The notes beneath the pieces were generated by a model. It saw nothing but the letters and a program-made list of their open reading frames with translations. It was not told the DNA's origin and ran no database searches. Shown here one piece after another: positions 38,406-47,227 of a stretch of DNA of 64,000 nt (positions are counted from its first letter, which is position 1; each line of letters opens with the position of its first letter). The stretch lies in the NCBI GenBank assembly GCA_028688515.1, contig JAQTXZ010000001.1, positions 868,001 to 932,000 on the forward strand. The letters run 5' to 3'. A program made the translations under genes and the position numbers. The stretch is from Patescibacteria group bacterium (GTDB lineage Bacteria; Patescibacteriota; Patescibacteriia; 2-12-FULL-60-25).

Positions 38406-39272
38406 TTAAACTCCCACAAGCAACGGCACAATATCTTGATTGACTGCCTGCGAGATTAATTCGACGTTCGCGTCTGCGGGCGGCTGGTACTTCATCAGAC
38501 TGAAAGTTGAATCGATAAACTCCTCTTTTACAAACGCGCCGGTTTTGCGATCGGATATCTCGCGCCAAAGAGAATTTGTTCGGAAATATTTATTTTGCTG
38601 CGCGTCAAACAAATATTGATGTCCTTTTTCGATAACGTGATAAGAAAATTCCGATTCTTGATCGGATCTTATCTCGCCTTTCAAATGTTCATCCGTGACT
38701 TGGACGTTAATTTGAAAAGTTTTGTCCGTTTGATTGCAAAATTGCAAATCGAGATAGTTGTAATAAATAGTCGCACCGGAACCGAAAGGCAATGTGCGAC
38801 CGGAATCGGGGAAGGCGTCAAAACTGTGATGATGACGCTCGGTAACAGTCATCGGCGTATGAAGGACCATCCAATAAAGCAGATTGGCCATTTGACACAA
38901 ACCGCCGCCGATCTCCGATTTTGCCTCGCCGTCTTTTAAGACCATTCCCTCCAAATAACCTTTCTTAGCCGTCGGACGTCCGACTAAACTCCAAAGAGAA
39001 AAAGTTTCACCGGGCTTAATGATCACGCTGTTAATTTTTTCCGCAGCCAATTTCAAATTCGTAATTTTGTTGTACTGCAAACGCATGTCGACGTCTCCCA
39101 ATTTACGCAACAGCAAAGACTGGTGCGTAAAACATTTGAACGCAATCGGAGCGTCAGACTTTTGTTCCGCAATCTTGCGGCCAACGGAAATCATACTGCG
39201 TTTAAAACGATGAGTTTCTACGCAAGCCGTGTAAAGCCAGGGATGGAGTTGAGAGACTAATTTTCTTTGCAT
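38406..39272 (-). CDS. VanW family protein
   Basis: The 288-residue protein has the VanW core: LAAEKINSVIIKPGETFSLW, GRPTAKKGYLEGMVLKDGE, EIGGGLCQMANLLYWM and HHHSFDAFPDSGRTLPFGSGATI. The family was named from vancomycin clusters but is widespread and of unknown function, probably in the envelope. ATG 39272 is preferred to an upstream TTG. Convergent with the CofE-like gene. Confidence 0.88.
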   Translation of the reverse strand: MQRKLVSQLHPWLYTACVETHRFKRSMISVGRKIAEQKSDAPIAFKCFTHQSLLLRKLGDVDMRLQYNKITNLKLAAEKINSVIIKPGETFSLWSLVGRPTAKKGYLEGMVLKDGEAKSEIGGGLCQMANLLYWMVLHTPMTVTERHHHSFDAFPDSGRTLPFGSGATIYYNYLDLQFCNQTDKTFQINVQVTDEHLKGEIRSDQESEFSYHVIEKGHQYLFDAQQNKYFRTNSLWREISDRKTGAFVKEEFIDSTFSLMKYQPPADANVELISQAVNQDIVPLLVGV

Positions 39273-39364
39273 ATTCGCTCTAATCAACGGACATAGCCAA
39301 AGCCCATGACACGGGAGTATTATATTGTAATCGCAAAGAGAGTCAACAATGAAACGACACTTCC

Positions 39365-39482
39365 GTCATCTCGACCGGAACGTAGTGGAGTGGAGAGATC
39401 TCTTGAACAAAATAACAAAGTGACTGCGTTGATTAGCAATGAGATTTCTCCACTTCGCTCTAACGCTCCGGTCGAAATGACA
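39365..39482. repeat. Palindromic element family H upstream of polX
   Basis: GTCATCTCGACCGGAACGTAG...AGATCTC and GAGATTTCTCCACTTCG...CCGGTCGAAATGAC arms. The polX frame stays open through it, but the family similarity starts only at ATG 39519. Confidence 0.8.
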
Positions 39483-39518
39483 GAGAAGAGTCGAACTTCG
39501 CTCGCAATAACAAAACGT

Positions 39519-41324
39519 ATGACCAAAGCACAGCAGTTATCCAAAATATTCTACGAATTCTCGGCTTGGCACGAGATGAACGGCGTGGCTTTTAAGCCGC
39601 GGGCTTATCAAATTGTCTCGGAGTCAGTTGCGGCGCTGGGCGACGAGGTGGAGGCTGTCTGGCGCAAAGGTGGAGTCAAGGGACTCAAAGAACTCCCCGG
39701 CATAGGACAAGCTACGGCTGATGCAATAGACGAATTTTTGCGCACCGGGCACATCAAAGAATACGAACAGATAAAAAAGAAATTTCCGGTGGACATCTGG
39801 GGTCTGTCGCAAATCGAAGGGCTTGGTCCGAAACACATTAAGGAGCTTTACGAACATCTTAAAGTTAAAAACGTTGATGACCTTAAACGCGCCCTAAAGT
39901 CCGGCAAGATCAAAGACTTGCCGCGCTGGGGTTTAAAGAGTCAAGAAAAACTTTCCAAGCAATTGCTGATGATGGAAGCTTCGTCCGGCCGACAGCTTTT
40001 GGGTTATGTTCTGCCTTCGGCGGATACAATCGTCAATGAGCTAAAAAATGTCCCCGGCGTCACTCGATGCACCTATGCAGGATCTTTGCGCCGCAAACAA
40101 GAAACTGTCGGAGACATTGATTTGATTGCAACTTCAAAACATCCTGAAAAAATCATGGACGCTTTTGTACAACTACCGCAAGTCGAATCAATACTCGTCA
40201 AAGGCAAGACCAAAACGTCCGTACGGCTCAAAATCGGAATCGACGCAGATCTGCGCGTTGTGCCGGACGAAGTCTACGGCGCGACGCTCCAATATTTTAC
40301 CGGCGACAAAAAACACAATGTCATGCTGCGCGAGCTGGCGCTATCCAAAGGCTATACGTTGAATGAGTACGGACTGTTTAAGTTACGGAAATCCCCTGTC
40401 GCATCGGACGCGACATCTCCTTTAACAAGGAGACTTAAAAACTCCCCCTTGCCAAGGGGGACAAAGGGGGATCTGGTCGTATGCAAAACAGAAGAACAAA
40501 TTTATCGCGCATTGGGTATGGAAACTCCCCCGCCCGAGCTGCGCGTCGGCGGAGATGAAATTGATACTGCGAGAAAACACAAACTGCCAAAACTTTTGCC
40601 ATACGGTTCCGTCAAAGGTGATTTGCAAACGCAGACGACTTGGTCGGACGGCGCGAACAGCATCGAGGAGATGGCCAAAGCCGCCAAAGCACGCGGCTTG
40701 AGTTATATGGCGGTTACGGATCACACAAAATCCCTGGCCTTTATCCACGGTCTGGACGAAAAACGTCTCGCGCAACAAGGGAAAGAAATCGACAAGCTGA
40801 ATAAAAAGTTGCGCGGCTTTACAATTCTCAAAAGCACGGAGTGTGACATCCGCAAAGACGGTTCTTTGGATCTTACGGACGCGGCGCTATCCAAATTGGA
40901 TTGGGTCGGCATTTCGATCCACTCGAATTTTAAACTATCGCAAGCAGAACAAACCAAACGTCTAGTCAAAGCCATGTCCAACAAATACGTTGACTGCGTT
41001 TTTCATCCGACTTGCCGCTTAATCGGCAAACGCGAACCGATTGAGCTGGACATGGATGAAATTTTTGCGGCCGCAAAAAAATTTAACGTCGCGATGGAAG
41101 TCAACTGCTTTCCGGAGCGATCAGACCTTCGCGACATTCATGTGCGTGCTGCGCTTAAAGCCGGCATTAAACTCGTCATAAATACGGATGCCCACGCAAC
41201 CGAACATTTCGACTTTATTCCCTTGGGCGAAGCTATCGCCCGCCGCGGCTGGGCCACAAAATCCGACGTCTTAAACACCCGCGACGTTAAGGCGCTGCTC
41301 GCCTGTTGCAAAAGAAACAAATAA
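39519..41324 (+). CDS. polX: Family X DNA polymerase with PHP domain
   Basis: The 601-residue repair polymerase starts MTKAQQLSKIFYEFSAWHEMNG. HhH motifs at about 50-130 include ELPGIGQATADAI. The nucleotidyl-transferase palm has VGDIDLIATS (two catalytic Asp). A PHP exonuclease-like domain covers about 365-595: SDGANSIEEMA, TDHTKS, HPTCR, NTDAHATEHF. The first PHP motif reads GDLQTQTTWSDG, so the usual HxH metal pair is QxQ. A repeat block at about 290-319 (SPLTRRLKNSPLPRGTKGD) separates palm and PHP domains. Confidence 0.92.
   Translation: MTKAQQLSKIFYEFSAWHEMNGVAFKPRAYQIVSESVAALGDEVEAVWRKGGVKGLKELPGIGQATADAIDEFLRTGHIKEYEQIKKKFPVDIWGLSQIEGLGPKHIKELYEHLKVKNVDDLKRALKSGKIKDLPRWGLKSQEKLSKQLLMMEASSGRQLLGYVLPSADTIVNELKNVPGVTRCTYAGSLRRKQETVGDIDLIATSKHPEKIMDAFVQLPQVESILVKGKTKTSVRLKIGIDADLRVVPDEVYGATLQYFTGDKKHNVMLRELALSKGYTLNEYGLFKLRKSPVASDATSPLTRRLKNSPLPRGTKGDLVVCKTEEQIYRALGMETPPPELRVGGDEIDTARKHKLPKLLPYGSVKGDLQTQTTWSDGANSIEEMAKAAKARGLSYMAVTDHTKSLAFIHGLDEKRLAQQGKEIDKLNKKLRGFTILKSTECDIRKDGSLDLTDAALSKLDWVGISIHSNFKLSQAEQTKRLVKAMSNKYVDCVFHPTCRLIGKREPIELDMDEIFAAAKKFNVAMEVNCFPERSDLRDIHVRAALKAGIKLVINTDAHATEHFDFIPLGEAIARRGWATKSDVLNTRDVKALLACCKRNK
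40390..40475. repeat. In-frame family G repeat inside polX
   Basis: CATCTCCTTTAACAAGGAGAC and CCCCCTTGCCAAGGGGG hairpins side by side, in frame in the linker of PolX. Confidence 0.75.
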
Positions 41325-41327
41325 AAT

Positions 41328-42197
41328 ATGAATCTCGGAGTCATATTCGCACTCGGCGCTTTGCTCGGTTGGTCGTTTGGAGATTTCTCCATTCAAAAAA
41401 CAGTTCGTGCCATAGGAAATGTCCGAGCAATTTTTTACATCTCAATCACCGGCGGAATTTTGCTGCTGCCTTTTATCTGGCGCGAAATTATTCCGGCATT
41501 TTCATCTGTCTCAAACTTTCCATTGATCATTTTTGCCTGCATCCTGGTTCTGGTTACAGCGCTGGCCAATTTTGAAGGTTTAAAAAAAGGCAAACTCTCC
41601 GTGGTCTTGCCAATCAACGGAGTCGAACTAGTCATAGCCATCGCTTTAGCCGCACTTATAAGCGGAGAAAGATACCATTCGCTAATCTACCTTGGCATCG
41701 TACTTGTGTTCGTAGGTCTTTTATTGACGACAATTACTTCGATCAAAAATCTGACCGATTTAAAATGGGAGAAAGGCGTCGCTTGGGCGCTGACGGGCGC
41801 GATTTTACTAGGCGTTAGCAATTACACGATCGGACTTACGAGCAGAACTTTTTCTCCGATTTTTTCCATCTGGCTGACTCATTCGGTTGCGGCCATCGCC
41901 ACATTTTTGATCATGCTAAAGCGCAAAGAAATCTCCGCGATACGCAATGATCTGAAAAATCATTTCAACATCATCGCCGCGCAAAGCCTGCTAGACAACC
42001 TAGCTTGGATAAGTTTCGCTTATGCCACAACGCTGATACCAATCGGCATCGCCACAACAATCAGCGAGGGCTATTTGGCGCTTGGCGCAATTTTAGGCAT
42101 GACCATCAACCAAGAAAAACTTCGACGCCACCAGTTATTTGGCGTCGCCCTAACGATCATTTCCGTCTTGTTGCTTTCTTGGCTGATTGGAGTTTAA
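41328..42197 (+). CDS. EamA/DMT-family transporter
   Basis: The 289-residue protein has ten hydrophobic helices in two EamA repeats: an N-terminal half LGALLGWSFGDFSIQK... and a second starting GVAWALTGAILLGVSNYTIGL. SGERYHSLIYLGIVLVFVGLLL at the end of the first half is typical. DMT carriers export amino acids or other metabolites; the substrate is unknown. It starts 3 bp after the polX stop, so both share a transcript. Overlaps the convergent PEBP gene by 4 bp. Confidence 0.85.
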   Translation: MNLGVIFALGALLGWSFGDFSIQKTVRAIGNVRAIFYISITGGILLLPFIWREIIPAFSSVSNFPLIIFACILVLVTALANFEGLKKGKLSVVLPINGVELVIAIALAALISGERYHSLIYLGIVLVFVGLLLTTITSIKNLTDLKWEKGVAWALTGAILLGVSNYTIGLTSRTFSPIFSIWLTHSVAAIATFLIMLKRKEISAIRNDLKNHFNIIAAQSLLDNLAWISFAYATTLIPIGIATTISEGYLALGAILGMTINQEKLRRHQLFGVALTIISVLLLSWLIGV

Positions 42198-42655
42198 ACA
42201 TCTCCTCCCCTATCATAAACTCCCATCAACTCCGCGTGTTCGATGACGTGATTTTCCATGGCAAGCATAACCTCGGACTTGGTCACATCCGGATTAAGAT
42301 CGAGCATGTCGTCCAACGCAAACAATTTAAAGAAGTAACGATGTTGACCGACAGGCGGACAAGGCCCACCGTATGCCATGTGGCCTCTTGTATTTTTACC
42401 TACAACGCCGGGTGGATTTTCATTTTCTGAAACGACTTTGACGTGCGGAGGAACGTTGAACACAACCCAATGATCCCACACGCCATCCGGTCTGAATACC
42501 TTTGGCACGTCCGGATCGTCCATAATCAAAACCAAACTTTTTGCATTTTCCGGCACGTCCAAAAACTCCAAAGGCGGACTCATGTTTTCACCATCGCATG
42601 TGTATTTGCTTGGTATTCTCTCATTTTGGCCAAATGCAGAACTTGTGATGCGCAT
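42194..42655 (-). CDS. PEBP family protein (YbhB/YbcL type)
   Basis: The 153-residue protein carries the phosphatidylethanolamine-binding fold: SPPLEFLDVPENAKSLVLIMDDPD, DHWVVFNVPP, AYGGPCPPVGQHRYFFKLFALD. Anion-binding Asp-Pro-Asp and the GPCPPxGxHRY motif are intact. No signal peptide is visible. In bacteria these proteins are of unknown role; some affect kinases. Confidence 0.92.
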   Translation of the reverse strand: MRITSSAFGQNERIPSKYTCDGENMSPPLEFLDVPENAKSLVLIMDDPDVPKVFRPDGVWDHWVVFNVPPHVKVVSENENPPGVVGKNTRGHMAYGGPCPPVGQHRYFFKLFALDDMLDLNPDVTKSEVMLAMENHVIEHAELMGVYDRGGDV

Positions 42656-42799
42656 ATGATTTTGGTTATGAATTAGCTAATTTTAGCTTAACAAGATATA
42701 AGGATCGAGGAAGTGGACAACAATCAGACTCTTGACTTTATCCGCTATTTTTGCTTAGCTTGTTCGCACAACGACAGCCAACCCGGAAGAGGTTACCTC

Positions 42800-43789
42800 A
42801 TGAATGGAATCACTCCCCGTTTCGCTCTTTACCTTACCAAACTCGAACAGGACGTCTGGGACGCTCTGTGCATCAAATCAGAAAAAATCGGAGACAAACT
42901 CCACGTCGGCATTCCGCGAGATCCAGCAATCTGCCTCGCCGAATGGATTTCCGAAAAAGCGTCGGTCACCATCGAACTCGTCGAGGAGACCATCCAGCGC
43001 TTCGTAGAACAAAGGCTTCTCATCCAATTCTGCGACAAGGACGACGCACGCAACAGGGGCTATACCTTCGGGTACAACTACGAGCTGTTCGTGGTTCAGC
43101 CCATCGCATTCCACATGGTTGCGTACGAAGATCCCAAGGTCAAGGAAGTCCTCAAGACCTTACAAAACATGTACGTCGCCGGACGCGAGGTTATGATTGC
43201 CAGGCGGCTCGAAGACTGGTTAATGGAACAATTGGGTGAGTCATCTGACACCCAGACGTTTCGCAGACGGTGCTTCGAGTGGTCAAAGAATCTTATTTTC
43301 TCCGTGGGCGGCATCTTCCAACGACAGGGAGATGATGAGTACTTCCTGGTCTGCTGGCCGGGCTACGAAGCCAATCGGCTCGTCGAGAAAGATGATTCGG
43401 ACGATGAACAACCATCCTTCCGTCCCTTGCCGCAAATCGACGAACGCGCCCTGCGGCCAGCGGAGGCGCTGGTGCCGCATTCTCCAATCATAGTGTTGCT
43501 GGGAGTGGCTCAGATCAAGGGATTGTTCCAAGGGCACGTCATGAGTCATTGCGAACTTCGCCCTTCCAACCTCACAGATGACGCTCTGAGCGCAGAAGCT
43601 GACGAGCTCGCCGAGCTGAGCGAGCTGATCTCTGATCGCAGCAAGTGCATCTCAGACGAGATCAAGCGCCGCAAGCTCGCCGCGCAACGCGAACCCCTGG
43701 TTCGTGAGCTGGCCGAGCTCGAAAGCAGAAGCTCCGAGATAAAGCTCCGACTCGCGTTCATAGATCAGGTACTTTCAGCCACCGTCTGA
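42800..43789 (+). CDS. Unknown protein with a C-terminal coiled coil
   Basis: The 329-residue protein starts MNGITPRFALYLTKLEQDVWDAL; GGAAGAGG lies 7 nt upstream. An earlier GTG (42713) with AAGGATCGAGG is possible and would add 29 residues. The N-terminal 100 residues look like a winged-helix (EQDVWDAL...ISEKASVTIELVEETIQRFVEQRLL). A central acidic region follows, and about 260-329 is a charged coiled coil. Function not recognised; regulation of transcription is a weak inference. Confidence 0.65.
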   Translation: MNGITPRFALYLTKLEQDVWDALCIKSEKIGDKLHVGIPRDPAICLAEWISEKASVTIELVEETIQRFVEQRLLIQFCDKDDARNRGYTFGYNYELFVVQPIAFHMVAYEDPKVKEVLKTLQNMYVAGREVMIARRLEDWLMEQLGESSDTQTFRRRCFEWSKNLIFSVGGIFQRQGDDEYFLVCWPGYEANRLVEKDDSDDEQPSFRPLPQIDERALRPAEALVPHSPIIVLLGVAQIKGLFQGHVMSHCELRPSNLTDDALSAEADELAELSELISDRSKCISDEIKRRKLAAQREPLVRELAELESRSSEIKLRLAFIDQVLSATV

Positions 43790-43800
43790 CCGTTGACTCA

Positions 43801-43827
43801 CGCCAAGTGCTCCTTGGCGATTTTTTT
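43801..43827 (+). terminator. Terminator
   Basis: CGCCAAG, loop tgctc, CTTGGCG, then ATTTTTTT. Confidence 0.85.
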
Positions 43828-43841
43828 AAATAATCCAACAC

Positions 43842-43863
43842 AAAAACCCCTTCCGGGATTTTT
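43842..43863 (-). terminator. Terminator of tRNA-Lys
   Basis: On the minus strand: AAAAATCCC, loop ggaa, GGGGTTTTT. Confidence 0.75.
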
Positions 43864-43865
43864 GT

Positions 43866-43941
43866 TGGTGCGACGGCCGGGGTTTGAACCCGGGACCTTG
43901 GGCTTAAGAGGCCCCTGCTCTACCAGCTGAGCTACCGTCGC
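43866..43941 (-). tRNA. tRNA-Lys (anticodon CTT)
   Basis: 76 nt starting GCGACGGTAGCTCAGCTGG. Anticodon loop CTCTTAA; GGTTCAAACC T-loop; encoded CCA. Confidence 0.93.
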
Positions 43942-44018
43942 AAATATTTCTATTTGCGTCGCTATAATACGAAACTATGCGATAAACGTCAAGATAAAAA
44001 AGAAGCCCCGGAACGGGA

Positions 44019-44711
44019 CTAGAGTAGAAAAGCATTCGGCGTGACGAGGTTGGGCGGCTGAGCGTCTGCCGGGAAGGGTTGGAAGTGTATTGCTTCACCG
44101 GGCGCATATGCCACGCCAAGAATCGTCTCGTTGGTAACATTTGAAGTTCTGAGAAACAAGCGATCGCCCGTTTCGGGAGAGGCAAAGTTAGCCTGGCATC
44201 CGTCGCCATCAAAGCCATCCTCACGCAAGGCGATAGATCGAGCTAGAAGATAGACAAGATGAACGGCGCTCGGCAGGGATGAGAATATACCGCTGCTGCC
44301 GTTCGAAAAGTTCTCATAAGGCAAAATACCGTGAGACCAAGCAATCCATGCTCCGTGAGCGGTAGCGCTCAAGCCGAGCAAATACGGGCCGATCTCTGCG
44401 GGGAGCATCAGACTGATTCTGCGCTTGGCAAAGAACGGAAAAAGACCGGCAAACAGGTCTACTCCCTTAGGGCACCAGCACAGTTGGCGAGCGCCGGTTT
44501 GAATCTCTCTAAAGAGCCTTGCAGAACCCGCGTCCACCGAAAACCGCGGCGCTCTCATGGCGGGCATATGAAGGTGTCGCCTGAGCATATCGTACGACTG
44601 CTGTTGAGTTTCCCAGTGTTCCCGAGTGAACTTCAACAAATTGCATACAGGCGTCGGAACTTCGTCCGACGCAAAAGTTTCTGCTTCCGCTGTGCTTCTT
44701 ACATCTGGCAC
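44019..44711 (-). CDS. Unknown protein, paralogue of 44787-45509
   Basis: The 230-residue protein starts at GTG 44711 (MPDVRSTAEAETFASD) behind AAGGAGG. Shared with the neighbour: a THE/RDHW helix early on, CWCPKGVDLFAGLFPFF, SAVHLVYLLARSI, RTSNVTNETILGVAYAPG and a C-terminal LVTPNAFLL. There is no signal peptide. The C-W-C-P motif is the most striking conserved feature. I do not recognise the family. Confidence 0.7.
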   Translation of the reverse strand: MPDVRSTAEAETFASDEVPTPVCNLLKFTREHWETQQQSYDMLRRHLHMPAMRAPRFSVDAGSARLFREIQTGARQLCWCPKGVDLFAGLFPFFAKRRISLMLPAEIGPYLLGLSATAHGAWIAWSHGILPYENFSNGSSGIFSSLPSAVHLVYLLARSIALREDGFDGDGCQANFASPETGDRLFLRTSNVTNETILGVAYAPGEAIHFQPFPADAQPPNLVTPNAFLL

Positions 44712-44786
44712 GGTATTCCTCCTTGCGAAAAACGTTATTAATTTGTATCACGATAACAAAAATTTTTCCATAAAAAGACCCCAACC

Positions 44787-45509
44787 TCACACCAGGATAA
44801 AGGCATCCATGGTTTTGAGATCGGGGGCAGAACGCGTCCGGAACGTGCGCAAGATGAGTCGTCTGCCGGGAAGATAGGCCGCAGCGACGATCACGTCGTT
44901 CGTTGGACGAGTGGAAGTGCGAAAGAACGTCAGTGACCGCTCGTCCGCGCTCGAGATGAGTTTGAGCGCAGAGCTGTCTTCGGTCTCGATGAGCCAAGCG
45001 ATGAGATACGCCATCTGCACAGCGTTAGGCAAAGGAATCGCGAGCTGCACGCCGCTACTTGGCCGAGGGTAGTGTCCTCGTTCAAAATCATTGCGGTAGT
45101 CAGCCTCGCGGTTGTAGCAATGTGCGCGATAAGCGATCCACACATCGGATTCGCAGCGTCTGATCTTTGGGTCATCAACCATCGACTGCTCGTACTCTAT
45201 GGCAATGCCCTGGACATCGAAGTACGGGTACAGATCCGTGAAGAGATTGATTCCCGGCGGACACCAGCAGACCCTGCGGTTATCGCGGAATACGCTCTGC
45301 ATAAACCTTCCGGCACTCTGCGGGACAGAGTAATCGCATGGCATTCGACCGGCAGCTCCGATTCTGGCAAAGAACGCACTATACTCCCTGGCCAGATTCC
45401 GCCAGTGATCACGCAAAACGTCCTTAAGACCGATACACAACGGCGTTGTTTCTGATTCGTCGACGACTCTCAGCGCGTCAACATTTGATTTCGGACTTGG
45501 CAGCGGCAT
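44787..45509 (-). CDS. Unknown protein, paralogue of 44019-44711
   Basis: The 240-residue protein starts MPLPSPKSNVDALRVVD behind AAGGAGG. Matching motifs are CWCPPGINLFTDLYPYF, NAVQMAYLIAWLI, RTSTRPTNDVIVAAAYLPG and LKTMDAFILV. A TATAAT box (minus strand, about 45546-45541) gives a short leader. The pair arose by tandem duplication with strong divergence (roughly a third identical by eye), suggesting separate but related roles. Confidence 0.7.
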   Translation of the reverse strand: MPLPSPKSNVDALRVVDESETTPLCIGLKDVLRDHWRNLAREYSAFFARIGAAGRMPCDYSVPQSAGRFMQSVFRDNRRVCWCPPGINLFTDLYPYFDVQGIAIEYEQSMVDDPKIRRCESDVWIAYRAHCYNREADYRNDFERGHYPRPSSGVQLAIPLPNAVQMAYLIAWLIETEDSSALKLISSADERSLTFFRTSTRPTNDVIVAAAYLPGRRLILRTFRTRSAPDLKTMDAFILV

Positions 45510-45551
45510 TTAACCGACCTCCTTGTTAAACCGTAAAAACATTATAGCATC

Positions 45552-45580
45552 TTGTCATTGATGGCGTTATCGCATATTAT
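45552..45580 (+). promoter_or_regulatory. tRNA-Arg promoter
   Basis: TTGTCA, 17-bp spacer, TATTAT; predicted start about 7 nt before the tRNA. Confidence 0.7.
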
Positions 45581-45594
45581 GCCAACGCAAATAA

Positions 45595-45671
45595 GCGCCC
45601 GTAGCTCAGCTGGATAGAGTACTTCCCTCCGAAGGAAGGGGTCAGTGGTTCAAATCCACTCGGGCGCACCA
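45595..45671 (+). tRNA. tRNA-Arg (anticodon CCG)
   Basis: 77 nt starting GCGCCCGTAGCTCAGCTGG. Anticodon loop CTCCGAA between CTTCC and GGAAG; encoded CCA. Confidence 0.95.
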
Positions 45672-45788
45672 CCCCTTGTTTAAGCTACGTACGTCATCTA
45701 ATCTATACCTATGGTTAATAACGAAATCTTCAACCCGCCCAAGGTTCCTATGATGGGATGAGTAATTTCGTCAGGCGTTTCCCGTCCG

Positions 45789-45817
45789 CCGTTTAGTTCC
45801 GACTGAACGGTTTTTTT
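45789..45817 (+). terminator. Terminator upstream of the KamA-family gene
   Basis: CCGTTTAGT, loop tccg, ACTGAACGG, TTTTTTT. It lies 20 bp before the next start codon, so it could end the tRNA transcript or act as an attenuator. Confidence 0.7.
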
Positions 45818-45836
45818 ATTCTAAACAATCAACCTT

Positions 45837-46829
45837 ATGCCTCTAGAAAATTGGCAAAAAGATCTGCGACATTGCGTACGGAACATTGATGAATTAGAGA
45901 GTTACGTCGCCATCAAAGATAAAGAACTGCTGCGAAAAGCTATCAGCCGCATGCGACTATCGATCACGCCGCACACGCTCAAACTGATTGATTTTAATAA
46001 TCCGCACGATCCCTTACTACGGATGTGTTTGCCGCAAGCACAAGAGCTGGCATTCGCGGCAGGCGAAACATATGATCCTATAGGCGACGACAAAAAATCT
46101 CCACTCCCCTTTTTAGTACACCGTTATCCTGATCGCGCCTTGATCCATGCAACGTACGTTTGCGCCCAATACTGCCGCTTCTGTTTTCGCCGTACCAAAA
46201 CAGGCCATGCCAACCCGGGCCCGTCGGCCCAAGATCGGGCTATGATCATCAAATATATCGCGGACCATCCCGGCATAGAAGAAGCCATCCTCTCTGGCGG
46301 CGATCCGTTGATGCTCACCGATCAGGAGCTGGCCGCCTGGCTCAAGGCTCTCAGCTCAGTGCCGACTCTGCAGCGCATCCGCATTCACACGCGCTTGCCC
46401 GTGACCCTTCCCTCGCGCGTTACACCGGCACTGGTACGCACGCTCAAGCGCTTCCAAAAAACCGAGTTCCCCATCTACCTCGTGACGCACTTCAACCATC
46501 CGCAAGAAATAGCTGCGGATAACGTCAAAGCCATCGCCCGGTTGGTCAATGCCGGCATCGTGGTACGCAACCAAAGCGTGCTACTGAAAGATGTTAATGA
46601 CGACCTTAACGTGATGACCGAACTGCTCAAACGATTGATTACCATACGTATCGTTCCCTATTACGTGCATCAACTTGATAAAGCGCAAGGCATCAATCAT
46701 TTTCGCGTGCCCGTAAATCGCGGAAAAAAACTGATAGCGGAATTGCACGGGCATCTGAGCGGCATCGCAATTCCTAAGTTTATGCTAGACTCCCCTGACG
46801 GCTCAGGCAAAAAAGTATTAGCAGCCTAA
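45837..46829 (+). CDS. KamA-family radical SAM protein (lysine 2,3-aminomutase / EpmB-like)
   Basis: The 330-residue protein has the radical SAM cysteines in CAQYCRFCFRR, then ILSGGDPLMLTD, RIHTRLPVTLPSRVT, VTHFNHPQEI and YYVHQLDKAQGINHFRVP, which binds PLP and lysine in the family. At 330 residues it is nearer EpmB (EF-P lysine modification) than full-length catabolic aminomutases of over 400. No epmA or efp is in view, so the exact substrate is open. Confidence 0.88.
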   Translation: MPLENWQKDLRHCVRNIDELESYVAIKDKELLRKAISRMRLSITPHTLKLIDFNNPHDPLLRMCLPQAQELAFAAGETYDPIGDDKKSPLPFLVHRYPDRALIHATYVCAQYCRFCFRRTKTGHANPGPSAQDRAMIIKYIADHPGIEEAILSGGDPLMLTDQELAAWLKALSSVPTLQRIRIHTRLPVTLPSRVTPALVRTLKRFQKTEFPIYLVTHFNHPQEIAADNVKAIARLVNAGIVVRNQSVLLKDVNDDLNVMTELLKRLITIRIVPYYVHQLDKAQGINHFRVPVNRGKKLIAELHGHLSGIAIPKFMLDSPDGSGKKVLAA

Positions 46830-46855
46830 CGGCGACCGTGATATATATACTGCAT

Positions 46856-47185
46856 ATGCCCATCACCAACATCACCAATCAACAAGATTTTGAACAGACG
46901 CTGCAAAATAACAAACTCGTCGTCGCGGATTTTTATTCCACCGACTGTCCGCCATGCGCCAATCTCGCGCCGATCTATGAAGCTGTGGCTGAAAAATATT
47001 CTGACGTTAAATTCATCAAAATCATGCGCCAAGAAAATCGCGAGCTAGCGCAATCATATTTTGTCATGAGCTCGCCTTCCATCCTCTTTTTCCGCGGCGG
47101 GCAACTTTTGGACAATCGCCTTTCCGGCACCATCAATCAAAACGAACTAGAAGCTGCGATTCAAGCTTTGCGAAACAATAAATAA
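46856..47185 (+). CDS. Thioredoxin-like protein
   Basis: The 109-residue protein starts MPITNITNQQDFEQTL. VVADFYSTDCPPCANLAPIY has a CPPC active site instead of CGPC, with Asp in place of the usual Trp before it. A cis-Pro is present in MSSPSILFF. The changed dipeptide should shift the redox potential. A TATACT box ends 4 nt before the ATG, consistent with a leaderless start. Confidence 0.88.
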   Translation: MPITNITNQQDFEQTLQNNKLVVADFYSTDCPPCANLAPIYEAVAEKYSDVKFIKIMRQENRELAQSYFVMSSPSILFFRGGQLLDNRLSGTINQNELEAAIQALRNNK

Positions 47186-47227
47186 AAAAGAGACGCGAGA
47201 GTGCGTCAAGGTTGAAGCCGTACGGGC

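Noticed and set aside
39306-39518. N-terminal extension of polX
   Set aside because: Encoded largely by palindromic element H; family similarity begins at ATG 39519.
40126-40362. Plus-strand ORF inside polX
   Set aside because: Out-of-frame shadow of a well-conserved gene.
45595-45817. T-box regulator between tRNA-Arg and the KamA-family gene
   Set aside because: No specifier loop or T-box TGG(T)ACC sequence is visible; the hairpin is a plain terminator.
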